Shown: positions 42,153 to 51,288, counted from the stretch's first letter. The stretch: 64,000 nucleotides of DNA from Paractinoplanes tereljensis (GCF_016862435.1 NZ_BOMY01000020.1:62001-126000); one strand, 5' to 3'. Made by a program: numbers and translations. The notes: generated by a model not told the origin, from the letters alone.

Positions 42153-43340
42153 GTGTCGCCCGGAAGGCTCGACCGGTACGAAGATCAGGTGCCCTTCCTC
42201 GCGCTCGTCGCCGCCGTACTCCTGCTGGGCATCGCCGACTCGATGGTCAACTCGTACATCGTGCTGTTCGCCGCCGACGTGGTCGGCCTGACGCCGCTGC
42301 AGATCGGCGTGTGGGCGTCGACGTCGGCAATCGGCGGGATCACGATCAGCTGGTGGCTGGGCCGGGCGTTCGACCGCCGGCCCGCCCGGGCGTACGCGAT
42401 CGTGGTGACCCTGCTGGGCGCGGGCGGCTACCTGCTGCTCCCCCGGGTGTCCAGCTTTCCGGTGCTGTTGCTGATGGCGGCGACCGTGCTCGGCGCGATG
42501 GGCGCGGCCTTCCCGCAGTTGTTCACCCTGGCCCGCTCGGTGCTCGGCGAGGGCACCGCCGGCCAGCGGTCCGCCCCGCTGCTGCGCTCGGCCTGGTCCC
42601 TCGCGTGGGCGGTCGGGCCGCTGCTGGGTGCGCTCGTGCTGTCCCGGGGCGGCTACTCGTGGCTGATGTGGACGGCCGCCGTGGTGTTCCTCGGATCCGC
42701 ACTGACCGTCTTCGTGGTGCCGCGGCCCGGGCCGGTCTTGGTGACCGGCTCGTCGCCGGGCCGCACCCCGGTCCTGCTGATCGTGAGCGTCACCCTGTTC
42801 TTCACCGCGATGTTCGCGGGCGGGCTGGCGCTGCCACTGTTCGTCACCCGCGCTCTGCATCAGCAGCCCGCCTCGATCGGCGTACTCTTCAGCGTCTGTG
42901 CCGCGGTCGAGGTGGTCGCCACGCTGGGGTTGGCCATGGCCCCGGCCCGGGTGAGCCAGCGGGCCCTGATCCTCGGCGGCTTCGGCTCCTTCGTCGGTTA
43001 CTACGCCCTGACCGTGGTGTCCTCGGGCATGGCGATGCTGGTGATCGGGCAGGCTTTGCGCGGGGTGGGAATCGCCATCGTCGGGGCCGCCGGCATCCGC
43101 TACTTCCAGGACCTTCTCGCTCCCGCGACCGGCCGGGCCACCACGCTGTTCGCCAACGCGTCCACCGCCGGCTTGCTGGTCTCCGGCGTACTGTCCGGCC
43201 TGGCCGTCGAGCATTTCGGCTACCGCACGACGCTGCTGCTCTGCGGGGTGGTTTCCGCGCTGGGCGCGGTCGCCTTCACCCTCGGTTCCCGCCGCCGGCG
43301 GCTCAGCCCCGCAGAGGATCAGACGATCGTTAGAGGGTGA
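42153..43340 (+). CDS. MFS transporter, sugar-efflux (SetA-like) type
   Basis: 395 residues, 12 spans in two halves. The loop 2-3 MFS motif is degenerate (WWLGRAFDRRPAR). The overall pattern (MVNSYIVLFAADVVGLTPLQ, RSAWSLAWAVGPLLGALVL) fits the SET family of sugar efflux transporters. GTG 42153 is the start. Its stop overlaps the GTG of the next, broken gene. Confidence 0.75.
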   Translation: MSPGRLDRYEDQVPFLALVAAVLLLGIADSMVNSYIVLFAADVVGLTPLQIGVWASTSAIGGITISWWLGRAFDRRPARAYAIVVTLLGAGGYLLLPRVSSFPVLLLMAATVLGAMGAAFPQLFTLARSVLGEGTAGQRSAPLLRSAWSLAWAVGPLLGALVLSRGGYSWLMWTAAVVFLGSALTVFVVPRPGPVLVTGSSPGRTPVLLIVSVTLFFTAMFAGGLALPLFVTRALHQQPASIGVLFSVCAAVEVVATLGLAMAPARVSQRALILGGFGSFVGYYALTVVSSGMAMLVIGQALRGVGIAIVGAAGIRYFQDLLAPATGRATTLFANASTAGLLVSGVLSGLAVEHFGYRTTLLLCGVVSALGAVAFTLGSRRRRLSPAEDQTIVRG

Positions 43341-43798
43341 AGGCGTTCTGGCGAAAGCTCGGCCCGCCGAGGAGCCTGGGCGGCCGGATCCGCTGGCTGT
43401 TCCTGCTCAACATGGCGTTCTTCCTGATCACGACGCTGGCGTGGGTGGCTGACAAGGCCGCTGGGCGGTCGTCACCCTGATCGACGAGGACGGCGAGCGG
43501 GTGGTGGCCGAGGCCGGCACCCCGCCGGAGGATCTGACCGGCACCCTGAACCTGGCCGACATGCCGGCCGAGATCGCCGTCGACCTGCACCGGATGGCCT
43601 TCCACGACGGCCTGACCGGCCTGGCCAACCGGATGCTGCTGCGCGACCGCACCACCCTCGCGGTGGAACGAGCGAAGCGCGGCAGCCACGCCGCCGTCAT
43701 GCTGCTGGACCTGGACGGCTTCAAACCTCGACCCGGCCCTCTCCGCCTGACCATCCCCGGCGAAGGATGTCCGCACATTCGCGGCGGTTCACAGTGAT
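43337..43798 (+). pseudogene. decayed GGDEF-domain gene
   Basis: GTG 43337 reads an N-terminal membrane helix (WLFLLNMAFFLITTLAWV) and soon stops at TGA. The neighbouring frame then continues AVVTLIDEDGERVVAEAG and enters a GGDEF start (LHRMAFHDGLTGLANRMLLR, then LLDLDGFK). It breaks off before the GG[DE]EF active site into unrelated residues. At least one frameshift and a large 3' deletion are visible, so no cyclic-di-GMP activity is expected. Confidence 0.65.
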
Positions 43799-43831
43799 GG
43801 GTCAGACCATCCGGAACCACGGGAGACCGCG

Positions 43832-44482
43832 ATGACCGAGACCTATGCGGCCGGGCCGGCCGTTCGCGACCGCGGCCACACGCTGTTCGCACAGACGATG
43901 GGTTATGTCGCGGCGACCACCGGCCTGTTCGCCCTCGGCACGTACCTCGGTCGCAACTTTCCGGGCGGCATCGCCTTCCTCGCGTACCTCGCGGCGCTCG
44001 CGGCCCTGATCGGCATGCAGTTCAGCGTCCGCCGATCGCGGCAGACGACGGTAGCGTTACTCGGAGCGTTCGGCTTGCTGATGGGGGTGGCGGTAGCACC
44101 AACCCTGGTCTACTACGCCAGCACCGACCCGCAGGCACTGTGGCAGGCCGGCGCCGCGACGGCGCTGTTCGTCGCCGCGTTCGGTGCGGCCGGCTTCGCC
44201 ACCCGCCGCGACCTCACGGCCCTCGCCCGAACGTGCTTCTGGGCCCTGCTGGCCCTGCTGATCTTCGGCGTGGTGCTGATCTTCGTGAACATCCCGTACG
44301 GAAGCCTCATCTACTCCGTACTCGGCCTGCTGATCTTCGCGGGTTTCATCATGTTCGACTTCCAGCGCCTGCGCCGATCCTCCGACCTCGAGTCGGCACC
44401 CCTGCTGGCCGCGTCGATCTTCCTCGACATCCTCAACGTGTTCCTGTTCTTCCTGCGCATCTTCCGAGGCGGCAACCGCTGA
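43832..44482 (+). CDS. Bax inhibitor-1 / YccA family membrane protein
   Basis: 216 residues, seven spans, ATG 43832 behind GGGAG. The BI-1 pattern is clear: FAQTMGYVAATTGLFALGTY near the start, and the C-terminal IYSVLGLLIFAGFIMFDFQR, then LLAASIFLDILNVFLFFLR (FD near the end of span 6; LDILNxF in span 7). Bacterial BI-1 proteins are Ca2+ leak channels or quality-control factors. It stands alone. Confidence 0.9.
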   Translation: MTETYAAGPAVRDRGHTLFAQTMGYVAATTGLFALGTYLGRNFPGGIAFLAYLAALAALIGMQFSVRRSRQTTVALLGAFGLLMGVAVAPTLVYYASTDPQALWQAGAATALFVAAFGAAGFATRRDLTALARTCFWALLALLIFGVVLIFVNIPYGSLIYSVLGLLIFAGFIMFDFQRLRRSSDLESAPLLAASIFLDILNVFLFFLRIFRGGNR

Positions 44483-44495
44483 CGGCAGTTACCGG

Positions 44496-45200
44496 TCAGT
44501 CCTCCATCAGGGCGGAGAGGTTCTGCAGGCTGGTGATCAGGGCGCCGGTGTAGCCGAAGATGCGGCTGCACCACTTGGCGACGGCCGCGATGATCTGCGC
44601 GGTTACCAGCGGGATGGTGACGATCGCCAGCGCCTCGGCGGCCCACACGATCACCCGGGCCACCAGGTCACAGATCAGGTCGCGGACGATGTCGCGGGTG
44701 AACTGGACCAGGTTGCCGGCCGCCCGGGTGGCCGCCGACATGGTGTCGGCCAGCACCGCGAGGCCGCCGAGGCCGTCCACGTTGTTGGCCATCATCGATC
44801 GGTACGAGTCGGCGGCGGCACCGCCCCAGTCGGGCAGGTCGGCGGCGAGGTTCGCGTGCAGATCCGCGGCCATGGCCTGCAGCGCGCCGGCCATGTTGGC
44901 CCACGTCTGCGCGTGCGCCACCACCTGGTCGGGGATGCCGGCCAGCCTGTCGAGCACGTCGCGCAGCGGCTCGAAGTGCTCCATCACCCAGCCCAGGCCG
45001 TTGGCCAGCAGCGCGCTGAACGGGTCGATCACGGTCGCCGCGGCGTCACCCACCAGCGACCCGCCGGCCAGCAGCCCGTCCACCCAACTACCGCCCTGGA
45101 CCGACTGCTGCAGACCCTGGAAGCCGTCGGCAAGCGAGATGCCGGTGTACGCGGTCCGGGTGGTCGTCGACGTGGCCACCAGCGAGGAGTTCGACACCAT
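44496..45200 (-). CDS. type VII secretion substrate-like protein (WXG-containing)
   Basis: 234 residues from ATG 45200. The N-terminus is Ser/Thr-rich. A helical hairpin of about 100 residues has a WXG turn (LPDWGGAAADSYRSMMANN). The C-terminal half holds hydrophobic helices (VIVWAAEALAIVTIPLVTAQ). This is the shape of an ESX long substrate. It lies 2 nt after the EspC-like gene. No toxin domain follows the WXG part, so it may be structural or a toxin carrier. No ESX core (EccC, EccB) is in this window. Confidence 0.65.
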   Translation of the reverse strand: MVSNSSLVATSTTTRTAYTGISLADGFQGLQQSVQGGSWVDGLLAGGSLVGDAAATVIDPFSALLANGLGWVMEHFEPLRDVLDRLAGIPDQVVAHAQTWANMAGALQAMAADLHANLAADLPDWGGAAADSYRSMMANNVDGLGGLAVLADTMSAATRAAGNLVQFTRDIVRDLICDLVARVIVWAAEALAIVTIPLVTAQIIAAVAKWCSRIFGYTGALITSLQNLSALMED

Positions 45201-45202
45201 GG

Positions 45203-45517
45203 TCAGCCCAGCCCGCCGGCAGCCCGGATGGTGCTCTGCGCGTTGCCGTCGACGGCGTCGTAGTCGCGACCGGTGGCGTCGAGGGCGTCCGCCAGCAGTT
45301 GCAGGTTCTCCTCGGCGTACGCGTAGAGGTTGTCCTGGCCGGCGTGCCGGCGTTCGAGGATCGCCGACATCCACCCGCACAGCAGGCCGTACGCCCGGTC
45401 GTCCTGCGAGATCGCGCTGCTGGCGCCCTTGATCGCGGCGAGCTGGTCGCGCACGGCCCGCACGTTGGCGGCGTGCCGGAACAGCTGTGCCGAGTCCACC
45501 TGAAAGGCATCCGACAC
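45203..45517 (-). CDS. EspC-family small ESX protein
   Basis: 104 residues from GTG 45517 (AAGGGG 7 nt upstream). It fits the T7SS EspC family: FQVDSAQLFRHAANVRAVRD at the start, a central helix turn, and NLQLLADALDATGRDYDAVD at the end. Such proteins form helical hairpins and pair with a second ESX protein for export. It is encoded between a YbaB-like and a WXG-containing gene, a recurrent actinobacterial trio. Confidence 0.75.
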   Translation of the reverse strand: MSDAFQVDSAQLFRHAANVRAVRDQLAAIKGASSAISQDDRAYGLLCGWMSAILERRHAGQDNLYAYAEENLQLLADALDATGRDYDAVDGNAQSTIRAAGGLG

Positions 45518-45528
45518 GTCAGTACCCC

Positions 45529-45936
45529 TTACTCGTCCTCGTCGGCCGGACGCTCCAGCGCCTGGCGCATCCGGTCGGCGGTGGTGCGCGCCGAGAGCGA
45601 ATCCGGGCCCATCGTCTCGACCGCGATCTCGTGCGCCCGATCGGCGGCCTTGGCCCGGGCCTCGTGCAGCGCGGTCATCACCGCACGGGCCACCGCCCGC
45701 GGCTCGAAGCGGTGAATGCGGTCGGAGAGCTCGAGGTTGACCAGCACCCCGGCGGAGTCGATGGTGACCTCGGCGAGGCCGTCGCCGTCCCGCGCGGAGA
45801 CCCGCAGCCGCCCGAGCTGTTCGGTCATGGCGGCGGCCCGCGCAGCGGTCCGGTCAACGTTCTCCTTCCACGAGCGCAGGTACTCGCGGGACGCGTCCGG
45901 ATCCAGAAACGCCTGGGTATCGGAGACCTCAGACAT
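45529..45936 (-). CDS. YbaB/EbfC family nucleoid-associated protein
   Basis: 135 residues from ATG 45936. A coiled N-terminal helix, then the YbaB core strands LRVSARDGDGLAEVTIDSAG and VLVNLELSD, then a long C-terminal helix. YbaB dimers bind DNA. In actinobacteria diverged copies sit with EspC-type genes, and their role in type VII systems is undefined. It is the first gene of this trio, 11 nt before the EspC-like gene. Confidence 0.75.
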   Translation of the reverse strand: MSEVSDTQAFLDPDASREYLRSWKENVDRTAARAAAMTEQLGRLRVSARDGDGLAEVTIDSAGVLVNLELSDRIHRFEPRAVARAVMTALHEARAKAADRAHEIAVETMGPDSLSARTTADRMRQALERPADEDE

Positions 45937-45970
45937 GCGCCGCAGTCTAACAACGACGCGCACCAGTGAA

Positions 45971-46765
45971 TCAGCTCGTCAGAACGACCACCCGGGCATC
46001 GACGTTGACGATGTGCCCGTCGCCGAGGACCGCCACCGGGTCGTCCCAGTGCACGTGCCCGCAGAGCGTGAGCGCCGGCGCGCGCCGTTCCAGTGCGCCG
46101 CGCACCGCGGCCCGGCCGAGCTGGGCGGGTCGGTCGCCGGTCGGCCCCTCGTGCAGGAGCAGCACATCCGGGGGCGGGTTGGTGAGCTTCCCGGCGAGCG
46201 CGAGGAAATCCTTCTCGGTACGCCGCAGGGCGCGCCCGGGGTCGCCGACGATCCCCGAGATCCCCGCGACCGTGACGCCGCCGAAGCTCCGGCGGTCACC
46301 GTCCAGCAGCGCGACGTCCGGGCCGAGCTCCGCCACCTGTCCGGCGGTCACCTCATCGTGGTTGCCGGCCACCCCGAACACCATCGAGCATCCCGCGGCA
46401 GCGAAGGCCAGCCAGACGTCGAGGACCGCGCCGGACGCACCACGCCGGTCGGCGCCGGGAGCCGAGTACAGATCCCCGGTGAGCAGCACGCCGACCCGGC
46501 CGGCCGGCGGCAGCAGCCCGCTCTCCGCCCACACCCCCAGATAGTCGGCGAGCGCGATGCCGAGCAGCACCGGATCCCCGCCGAGTGGCGAAGGCGCGAC
46601 CCCCTGCAGGTCCCCGGCGGCGATCAGCGCGTCGCAGCCGGCCGGAAGCCTGTCGACCGGCAGTCGCTCGACCCCGAGCTGAACGTTCTGCGGAACGCCG
46701 CCGGGCCCGGCCGCCCGGTACGGAACCGTCGCCAGCCACTCCGGCCGGGTGCCGACCAACCGCAT
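45971..46765 (-). CDS. calcineurin-like metallophosphoesterase
   Basis: 264 residues. The dimetal motifs are in order: AAGDLQG and LTGDLYS early, GVAGNHDE (GNHD/E), LLLHEGPTG, and CGHVHWDDP (GHxH). The N-terminal DxH motif is not obvious, so one metal site may differ. The substrate is unknown. The start ATG 46765 lies 6 nt after a 23-codon micro-ORF. Confidence 0.85.
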   Translation of the reverse strand: MRLVGTRPEWLATVPYRAAGPGGVPQNVQLGVERLPVDRLPAGCDALIAAGDLQGVAPSPLGGDPVLLGIALADYLGVWAESGLLPPAGRVGVLLTGDLYSAPGADRRGASGAVLDVWLAFAAAGCSMVFGVAGNHDEVTAGQVAELGPDVALLDGDRRSFGGVTVAGISGIVGDPGRALRRTEKDFLALAGKLTNPPPDVLLLHEGPTGDRPAQLGRAAVRGALERRAPALTLCGHVHWDDPVAVLGDGHIVNVDARVVVLTS

Positions 46766-46771
46766 CGGCCG

Positions 46772-46843
46772 CTACTCCATAACGCCGCGGTAGAGGAACC
46801 ACCGCTGGCTGAGCGGCGCCGGCCGACCGCCGTATCCGTACAT
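46772..46843 (-). CDS. possible 23-residue leaderless micro-ORF
   Basis: ATG 46843 reads MYGYGGRPAPLSQRW then FLYRGVME and stops at TAG (46774-46772), 6 nt before the phosphoesterase start. TACGCT sits 7 nt before the ATG, the geometry of a leaderless start, and most codons end in G or C. It may be a genuine micropeptide or a leader that couples translation to the phosphoesterase; chance cannot be excluded. Confidence 0.35.
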   Translation of the reverse strand: MYGYGGRPAPLSQRWFLYRGVME

Positions 46844-46900
46844 CTGAGTCAGCGTAGTTGCCGACACTCAACGTGCCGCCCGGGACCAATGCGTGGCGGG

Positions 46901-47578
46901 TCAGGTGGCGGTCGCGGCCACCCAGGAGTGATCTTCGGCAAGCCAGCGAATGGCCTCGAATCCGGCGTTATGGACGGCAGACGCAAGGTCGTCGTCGGTG
47001 AGACGGCAGGCGGTAAAGGTGTGTGTCCATGGGCGACTGTCGGCCCGGTACTCGATGGTGGCGGTGAGGAGCGGGCCGTCGCGGTGCACGGCGGCGATGG
47101 TGTAGCAAATGCCGTCACGTTCGGCGCTGGACGGGACGAGCGTGTCGAACCAGTCCAGCGGATGGCGTTGGATGATCATGGACCCGCCCAGCGCGGTATG
47201 GCGTCGTGCCGTCTTGAGCATCGCGGTGCGAAGTCCCGGGTCCGGTGTGTTGATCAGCGTGCTGGCCAGCAGCACGGCGTCGAAGGTCCGGCGTAAGTCC
47301 AGGGTCTGGATCGGTGAGCAGACCGTATCCAGATCCGCCGCGTGAACCAGCATGTCCGGGGACTCGTCCACGCCCAACGTGGGGTGGCCAAGCTCGGCAA
47401 GTCGCCGCAGGGTGCGGCCTGTGCCACAGCCGAGTTCCAGGACACTACTGCCGAGTGGGATCGCCTGGTGCGTGATCTCAGCCTCGCCTGTTGGCGGGAG
47501 GAGGACGTAGAAGGCGACTGCACAGCCGTCCGGCGTAATTGGTCCAGGTCCGGTGCCGGTGTTGGCGCGGGTCGTCAT
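46901..47578 (-). CDS. SAM-dependent class I methyltransferase
   Basis: 225 residues. Motif I is SSVLELGCGTGRTLRRLAEL, the acidic residue of motif II is in TLGVDESPDML, and motif IV is DAVLLASTLINTPD. This is a small single-domain methyltransferase of the UbiE/MT-11 group; the acceptor is unknown. The ATG has GGG close by and a possible TATCAT 9 nt upstream. No pathway neighbours. Confidence 0.85.
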   Translation of the reverse strand: MTTRANTGTGPGPITPDGCAVAFYVLLPPTGEAEITHQAIPLGSSVLELGCGTGRTLRRLAELGHPTLGVDESPDMLVHAADLDTVCSPIQTLDLRRTFDAVLLASTLINTPDPGLRTAMLKTARRHTALGGSMIIQRHPLDWFDTLVPSSAERDGICYTIAAVHRDGPLLTATIEYRADSRPWTHTFTACRLTDDDLASAVHNAGFEAIRWLAEDHSWVAATAT

Positions 47579-47627
47579 GGCCCAAGCATGATATGCAGCT
47601 GAATCGGCGTGCTGGGGGGATAGACAG

Positions 47628-47669
47628 CCGAGCCGCGCTTGGCGCCATGAGCGGCCAAACGCGGCTCGG
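47628..47669 (-). terminator. terminator of the subtilase gene
   Basis: A 10-bp outer stem (CCGAGCCGCG 47628-47637 with 47660-47669) encloses an inner TTGGC / GCCAA stem (47639-47643 / 47654-47658). It starts 7 nt past the stop of the subtilase. No U tract. Confidence 0.75.
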
Positions 47670-47675
47670 ATTTGG

Positions 47676-50600
47676 TTATGCCCTCCCGTATGCGCGGAGC
47701 ACGGTCTGGGTCACCGAGTTGCCGGCTCGGTCGGTAGCGGTTACTCGCAGCGACACCGTGCCGGTGCCGGACGGCACCACGAACTTTCCGCCCAGGCCGG
47801 GCGCCTTCTTCCAGGTCGCGCCCTCGTCGGTCGAGAGGGCGACGGTCACCGTGCGGGCTCCGGGGACAGTGACGCCGAGCAGGTGGGGCCAGGTCGTCGC
47901 CGTGCCGGTCAGGGAGACCGGGGCCTCGTATCCGATCTGGAGCAACGGCAGGGTGCCGGGCTTCGATGAGTGGAACGTCCACTCGGTGCTGGTTGGGCGG
48001 GCGTACTGCCACTCGTTGCCTGACCGGGCCGTGGTCAGCGCCAGGCGGTAGGTTGCCGCGCCGGGTGGGATCGGGATGTCGCGCCAGGCGTCTCGGGTCT
48101 CGGTGATCAGCGTGCCGTTTCGGTAGAGGCGGGCATTCGACTGGTCGGCCTCGTCGATGGTGAAGTGCCTGTCGCTCGCGTCTACGAAGTCGGCTATGCG
48201 CAGGTTCAGGACGTCGCCTGTGCGCTTGTTTGTGTAGCCAGCAGGGGTTGCTGGGCGGACCACCGGCGCGGCCCACGTCTCGGTGGCCGTGCCGGGGCGC
48301 GGGTAGGAACGCGGCTGGTCGGCGAAGCCGGTGTCCAGGGCCGATCCCAGGTCGCCCCACGGGTATTCCTGGTGGACGTGGTGTTGCCAGATGCTGTCGC
48401 CGGCCGAGATCCACTCCTCGCGGACGGACGGGGTGGCTACCGCGCGCTGCTGGTCGTTCCACGCGTAGTCCTGCCACGGGCGCCAGCCGAAGCGCTGTTC
48501 GCGCACCCAGCCGAGGCCGCCGTTGTGGGCGTATCGGCTGGTGATCCGGTACGAGTTGGCGGTGCTGACCCGGTGCACGATCTGGTCGGGCACCCGGCCG
48601 GTGGAGACCTGGAGAACGTCGTACAGATAGGGGCTGTTCGGGGTCATCGTGAGGTCGACGGTCTTGCCTTTGGCCTGGATCTTCTTGGCGGCGTCGTCGG
48701 CGATCAGCAACGCCGGGATCGGCAGCCGGTCCTCGGGCGACGCCGACGGGTCCCACACCGTCCAGGCCGCCGACTCGGGGCCGCGGTCCAGCAGCACCAG
48801 GGCCGCGCCGGCGTCCGCCGCCTGCTGCACCTTCTCGTAGTCGTCCCCGTCGGCGGCGAGCACGACGGCCTTGCCCTTGACCGGTCCGCTGAGCGAGAAG
48901 GCGAGTGGGTAGTGCCGGGTGCCGGTGAACACCGGCGAGGTCGGCATCGCGCGCAGGTCGTACGTTCCGGCCGACGGCACGACCGCCCGGGCGAACGGGG
49001 CGACCAGCTGCCAGCGCGACGAGAACTCGTAGCTGCCCTTGCGGAGCGGGGCGGTCGGCGTCACGTTGACCTTCTCGGTGGCGCTGAAGTCCATGAAGCC
49101 GTTGGCGATCTGCCGGCCGGTGCCGGTGACCCGGTGCACGTAGTAGCTGAGCACCGCCTGCTGCTGGGCCGGCTTCGGCGTCTCGATCTTGATCGGCTTG
49201 GCCTTGCGGGCGTCCAGCACGACCGTCATGTCTTTGTCGATGTGCAGTTCGGGGATGGTGACCAGGGTGTCCTCGGGGTGCAGGCCGGTGCCGACCGCCA
49301 GGGTGGCGTCGACCAGGTAGTCGCCCTCGGCCACGTCGACCCAGCCGGATTCGCCGCTGCCCAGGTAGCCCAGCGTGTCGAACCGTTGGTCGTCGCCGAA
49401 CATCTGGAACACCGGCACGCCGGTGGGTTTGCCGTCCTGGCCGACGGCGGTGAAGGTGACCCGGTGGTGCGGCGGGTCGATGGTGGCGCCGAGCGCGGTG
49501 GTGACCAGCACGCCGCCGGGACCGGTGGCGGTCAGCCAGCCACCCAGCACACCCTTCGCGCTGCCGTTGCGATTGAGGGTCAGCGGCACACTGGCGCTGC
49601 CGCCGGCCGGAACGGTCACCGTCTTGGCCGCGCTGACCACGCTCAGACTCGAGGACAAGGTCAAGGTCAACGGCAAGGGCCCACCATTGCTGTACGTCAC
49701 TGAGCGGCCGACCGCCTCGAGGCCGAAGTCGGCTACCCCGGTTCCGGTCACCGTCTGGGTGGTGGCCCGGAGCAGGTCGACCCGGCCGGCGCCCTGGCCG
49801 TACACGGTCGCGGACGTTCCGGTCTTGGCCGTGCTGACCAGGGCGTCCTTCAGGTAGGGACCGGACCAGTCGGGGTGTTCCTGGGCCAGGATCGCGGCCG
49901 CGCCGGCCACGTGCGGGGTGGCCATCGAGGTGCCGGACGCGGTGGTGTGCAGGTCGTCGACGGGCGGGCCCATCGTGGTGCCGGCCGCGCGGGCCGCCAC
50001 GATGTCCACGCCGGGCGCGGTGATCTCCGGCTTGAGTCCCTGATCGATCAGGCGCGGGCCACGGCTGGAGAACTCGGCGAGCTCGTCGTTGCGGTCGACC
50101 GCGCCGACGGTCAGCGCCGAGGTCGCCGCCCCGGGCGTACCGACCGTGTAGTCGCCGCCCTCGTTGCCGGCGGCGACCACGAAGAGCGCGTCGCTGCTGA
50201 GCTGGTTGACCGCCTCGCTCATCGGGTCGGTGCCGTCGGTCGCGGAGCCGCCCAGGCTCATGTTAACCACCTTGGCGCCGCTGTCCACGGCCCACTGCAT
50301 GCCGGCGATGATCCCCGACTCGTACCCGGTGCCGCTGTCGTCGAGCACCTTCCCGACCAGCAGCTGCGCGCCAGGGGCGACGCCGGCCGCGATCGACGCC
50401 ACGTGCGTGCCGTGCCCGAAGTGGTCGACGGTGTTCTCGCTGCCACTGAAGTCCTCGGCCGCGCTGATCCTGCCGGCCAGGTCCGGGTGGGTGGCGTCGA
50501 TGCCGGTGTCCAGGACGGCGATCTTCACGCCCGTACCGGTCAAGCCGGCCTGCCAGGCCGCCGGCGCGCCGATCTGCTCGATGTTCTCCGGGGCCGCGGC

Positions 50601-51137
50601 TTTGACCTTGCCGTCCAGCCAGATCTTGCCGGTCGCGGTCGTGCGAGCGCTCTTCTGGCTTTGCCAGAAGGTCTTCTTGTCGACCCGCACGGCGACCGCG
50701 TTCAGGCTCGGCAGCGGCGTCCGGACGGTACGCAGTGCGCTCGCGCCCGGGGACTGGATGATCAGCGGGAGTGTGCCGCTGTCGGCGTCGCCGTAGCCCT
50801 CGGCGAGCAGATGCTCGACGTCGAACAGTTCGGCGTCCAGCTGCCCGCTCTTGACCATCGGCACCACGTCCAGCGGCAGCACCTGCAGGCCGTGGCCGGC
50901 CTCGGTGGTGCGGAACGAGATGCTCTCCCGGCCCGGCGCCGGGCGGACGGTCGCCGCGTATCGGCCGTCGCCGGCCGGGGCGAGCGAGACGACATCGCCG
51001 GTGATGAGGGTGATCGCCCGAGCCGCGCTGCTCGAGGTGGCCGGTGCGGCCGGGACAGCCAGGGCGGGGGTGGCCGGCAATCCGGCTCCGACCATGGCTC
51101 CGGCCAGCACTACCGCGGTTCCTGCTTTTCGTAGCAC
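47676..51137 (-). CDS. large secreted subtilisin-family (S8) serine protease
   Basis: 1153 residues from GTG 51137 (GGAG 6 nt upstream). A signal peptide, then a propeptide of about 160 residues. The catalytic triad is VAVLDTGIDATHPDL (Asp), FGHGTHVASIAAG (His), NEGG (oxyanion Asn) and SGTSMATPHVAGAA (Ser). The 700-residue C-terminus holds beta-sandwich segments and a PA-like region (IPALLIADDAAKKIQAKGK), and ends in a Ser-like fibronectin/Ig fold (VALSTDEGATWKK). It resembles large Streptomyces subtilases. It acts outside the cell as a protease. Confidence 0.9.
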   Translation of the reverse strand: MLRKAGTAVVLAGAMVGAGLPATPALAVPAAPATSSSAARAITLITGDVVSLAPAGDGRYAATVRPAPGRESISFRTTEAGHGLQVLPLDVVPMVKSGQLDAELFDVEHLLAEGYGDADSGTLPLIIQSPGASALRTVRTPLPSLNAVAVRVDKKTFWQSQKSARTTATGKIWLDGKVKAAAPENIEQIGAPAAWQAGLTGTGVKIAVLDTGIDATHPDLAGRISAAEDFSGSENTVDHFGHGTHVASIAAGVAPGAQLLVGKVLDDSGTGYESGIIAGMQWAVDSGAKVVNMSLGGSATDGTDPMSEAVNQLSSDALFVVAAGNEGGDYTVGTPGAATSALTVGAVDRNDELAEFSSRGPRLIDQGLKPEITAPGVDIVAARAAGTTMGPPVDDLHTTASGTSMATPHVAGAAAILAQEHPDWSGPYLKDALVSTAKTGTSATVYGQGAGRVDLLRATTQTVTGTGVADFGLEAVGRSVTYSNGGPLPLTLTLSSSLSVVSAAKTVTVPAGGSASVPLTLNRNGSAKGVLGGWLTATGPGGVLVTTALGATIDPPHHRVTFTAVGQDGKPTGVPVFQMFGDDQRFDTLGYLGSGESGWVDVAEGDYLVDATLAVGTGLHPEDTLVTIPELHIDKDMTVVLDARKAKPIKIETPKPAQQQAVLSYYVHRVTGTGRQIANGFMDFSATEKVNVTPTAPLRKGSYEFSSRWQLVAPFARAVVPSAGTYDLRAMPTSPVFTGTRHYPLAFSLSGPVKGKAVVLAADGDDYEKVQQAADAGAALVLLDRGPESAAWTVWDPSASPEDRLPIPALLIADDAAKKIQAKGKTVDLTMTPNSPYLYDVLQVSTGRVPDQIVHRVSTANSYRITSRYAHNGGLGWVREQRFGWRPWQDYAWNDQQRAVATPSVREEWISAGDSIWQHHVHQEYPWGDLGSALDTGFADQPRSYPRPGTATETWAAPVVRPATPAGYTNKRTGDVLNLRIADFVDASDRHFTIDEADQSNARLYRNGTLITETRDAWRDIPIPPGAATYRLALTTARSGNEWQYARPTSTEWTFHSSKPGTLPLLQIGYEAPVSLTGTATTWPHLLGVTVPGARTVTVALSTDEGATWKKAPGLGGKFVVPSGTGTVSLRVTATDRAGNSVTQTVLRAYGRA

Positions 51138-51193
51138 GGCGGTCTCCTTCGCGTGATCGCCGCCCCGGAACCGAACAGGGGCGACGATTCGCA

Positions 51194-51266
51194 TTTTCAA
51201 GAACGCCGATACGTGCCGAACAGCCCTCCGAGCTGCCCGAGGCTAGCCATGGCGCGATGTGGACAG
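51194..51266 (-). pseudogene. short remnant of an RHS-type 3' end
   Basis: On the minus strand the sequence reads GLFGTYRRS and stops at TGA (51199-51197), identical in protein to the end of the RHS remnant at 54358. 51194-51223 matches 54355-54384 at 28 of 30 bases. GCGATGTGGACAG (51254-51266) also recurs at 54752-54764, the far side of that remnant. Both edges are thus present here with the middle deleted. Confidence 0.5.
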
Positions 51267-51288
51267 AACTGGCCGGTTACTCGCCGGG

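Noticed and set aside
43330-43892. Minus-strand open frames across the GGDEF relic
   Set aside because: They are antisense to recognisable GGDEF codons, and their Arg/Ser-rich products have no family features.
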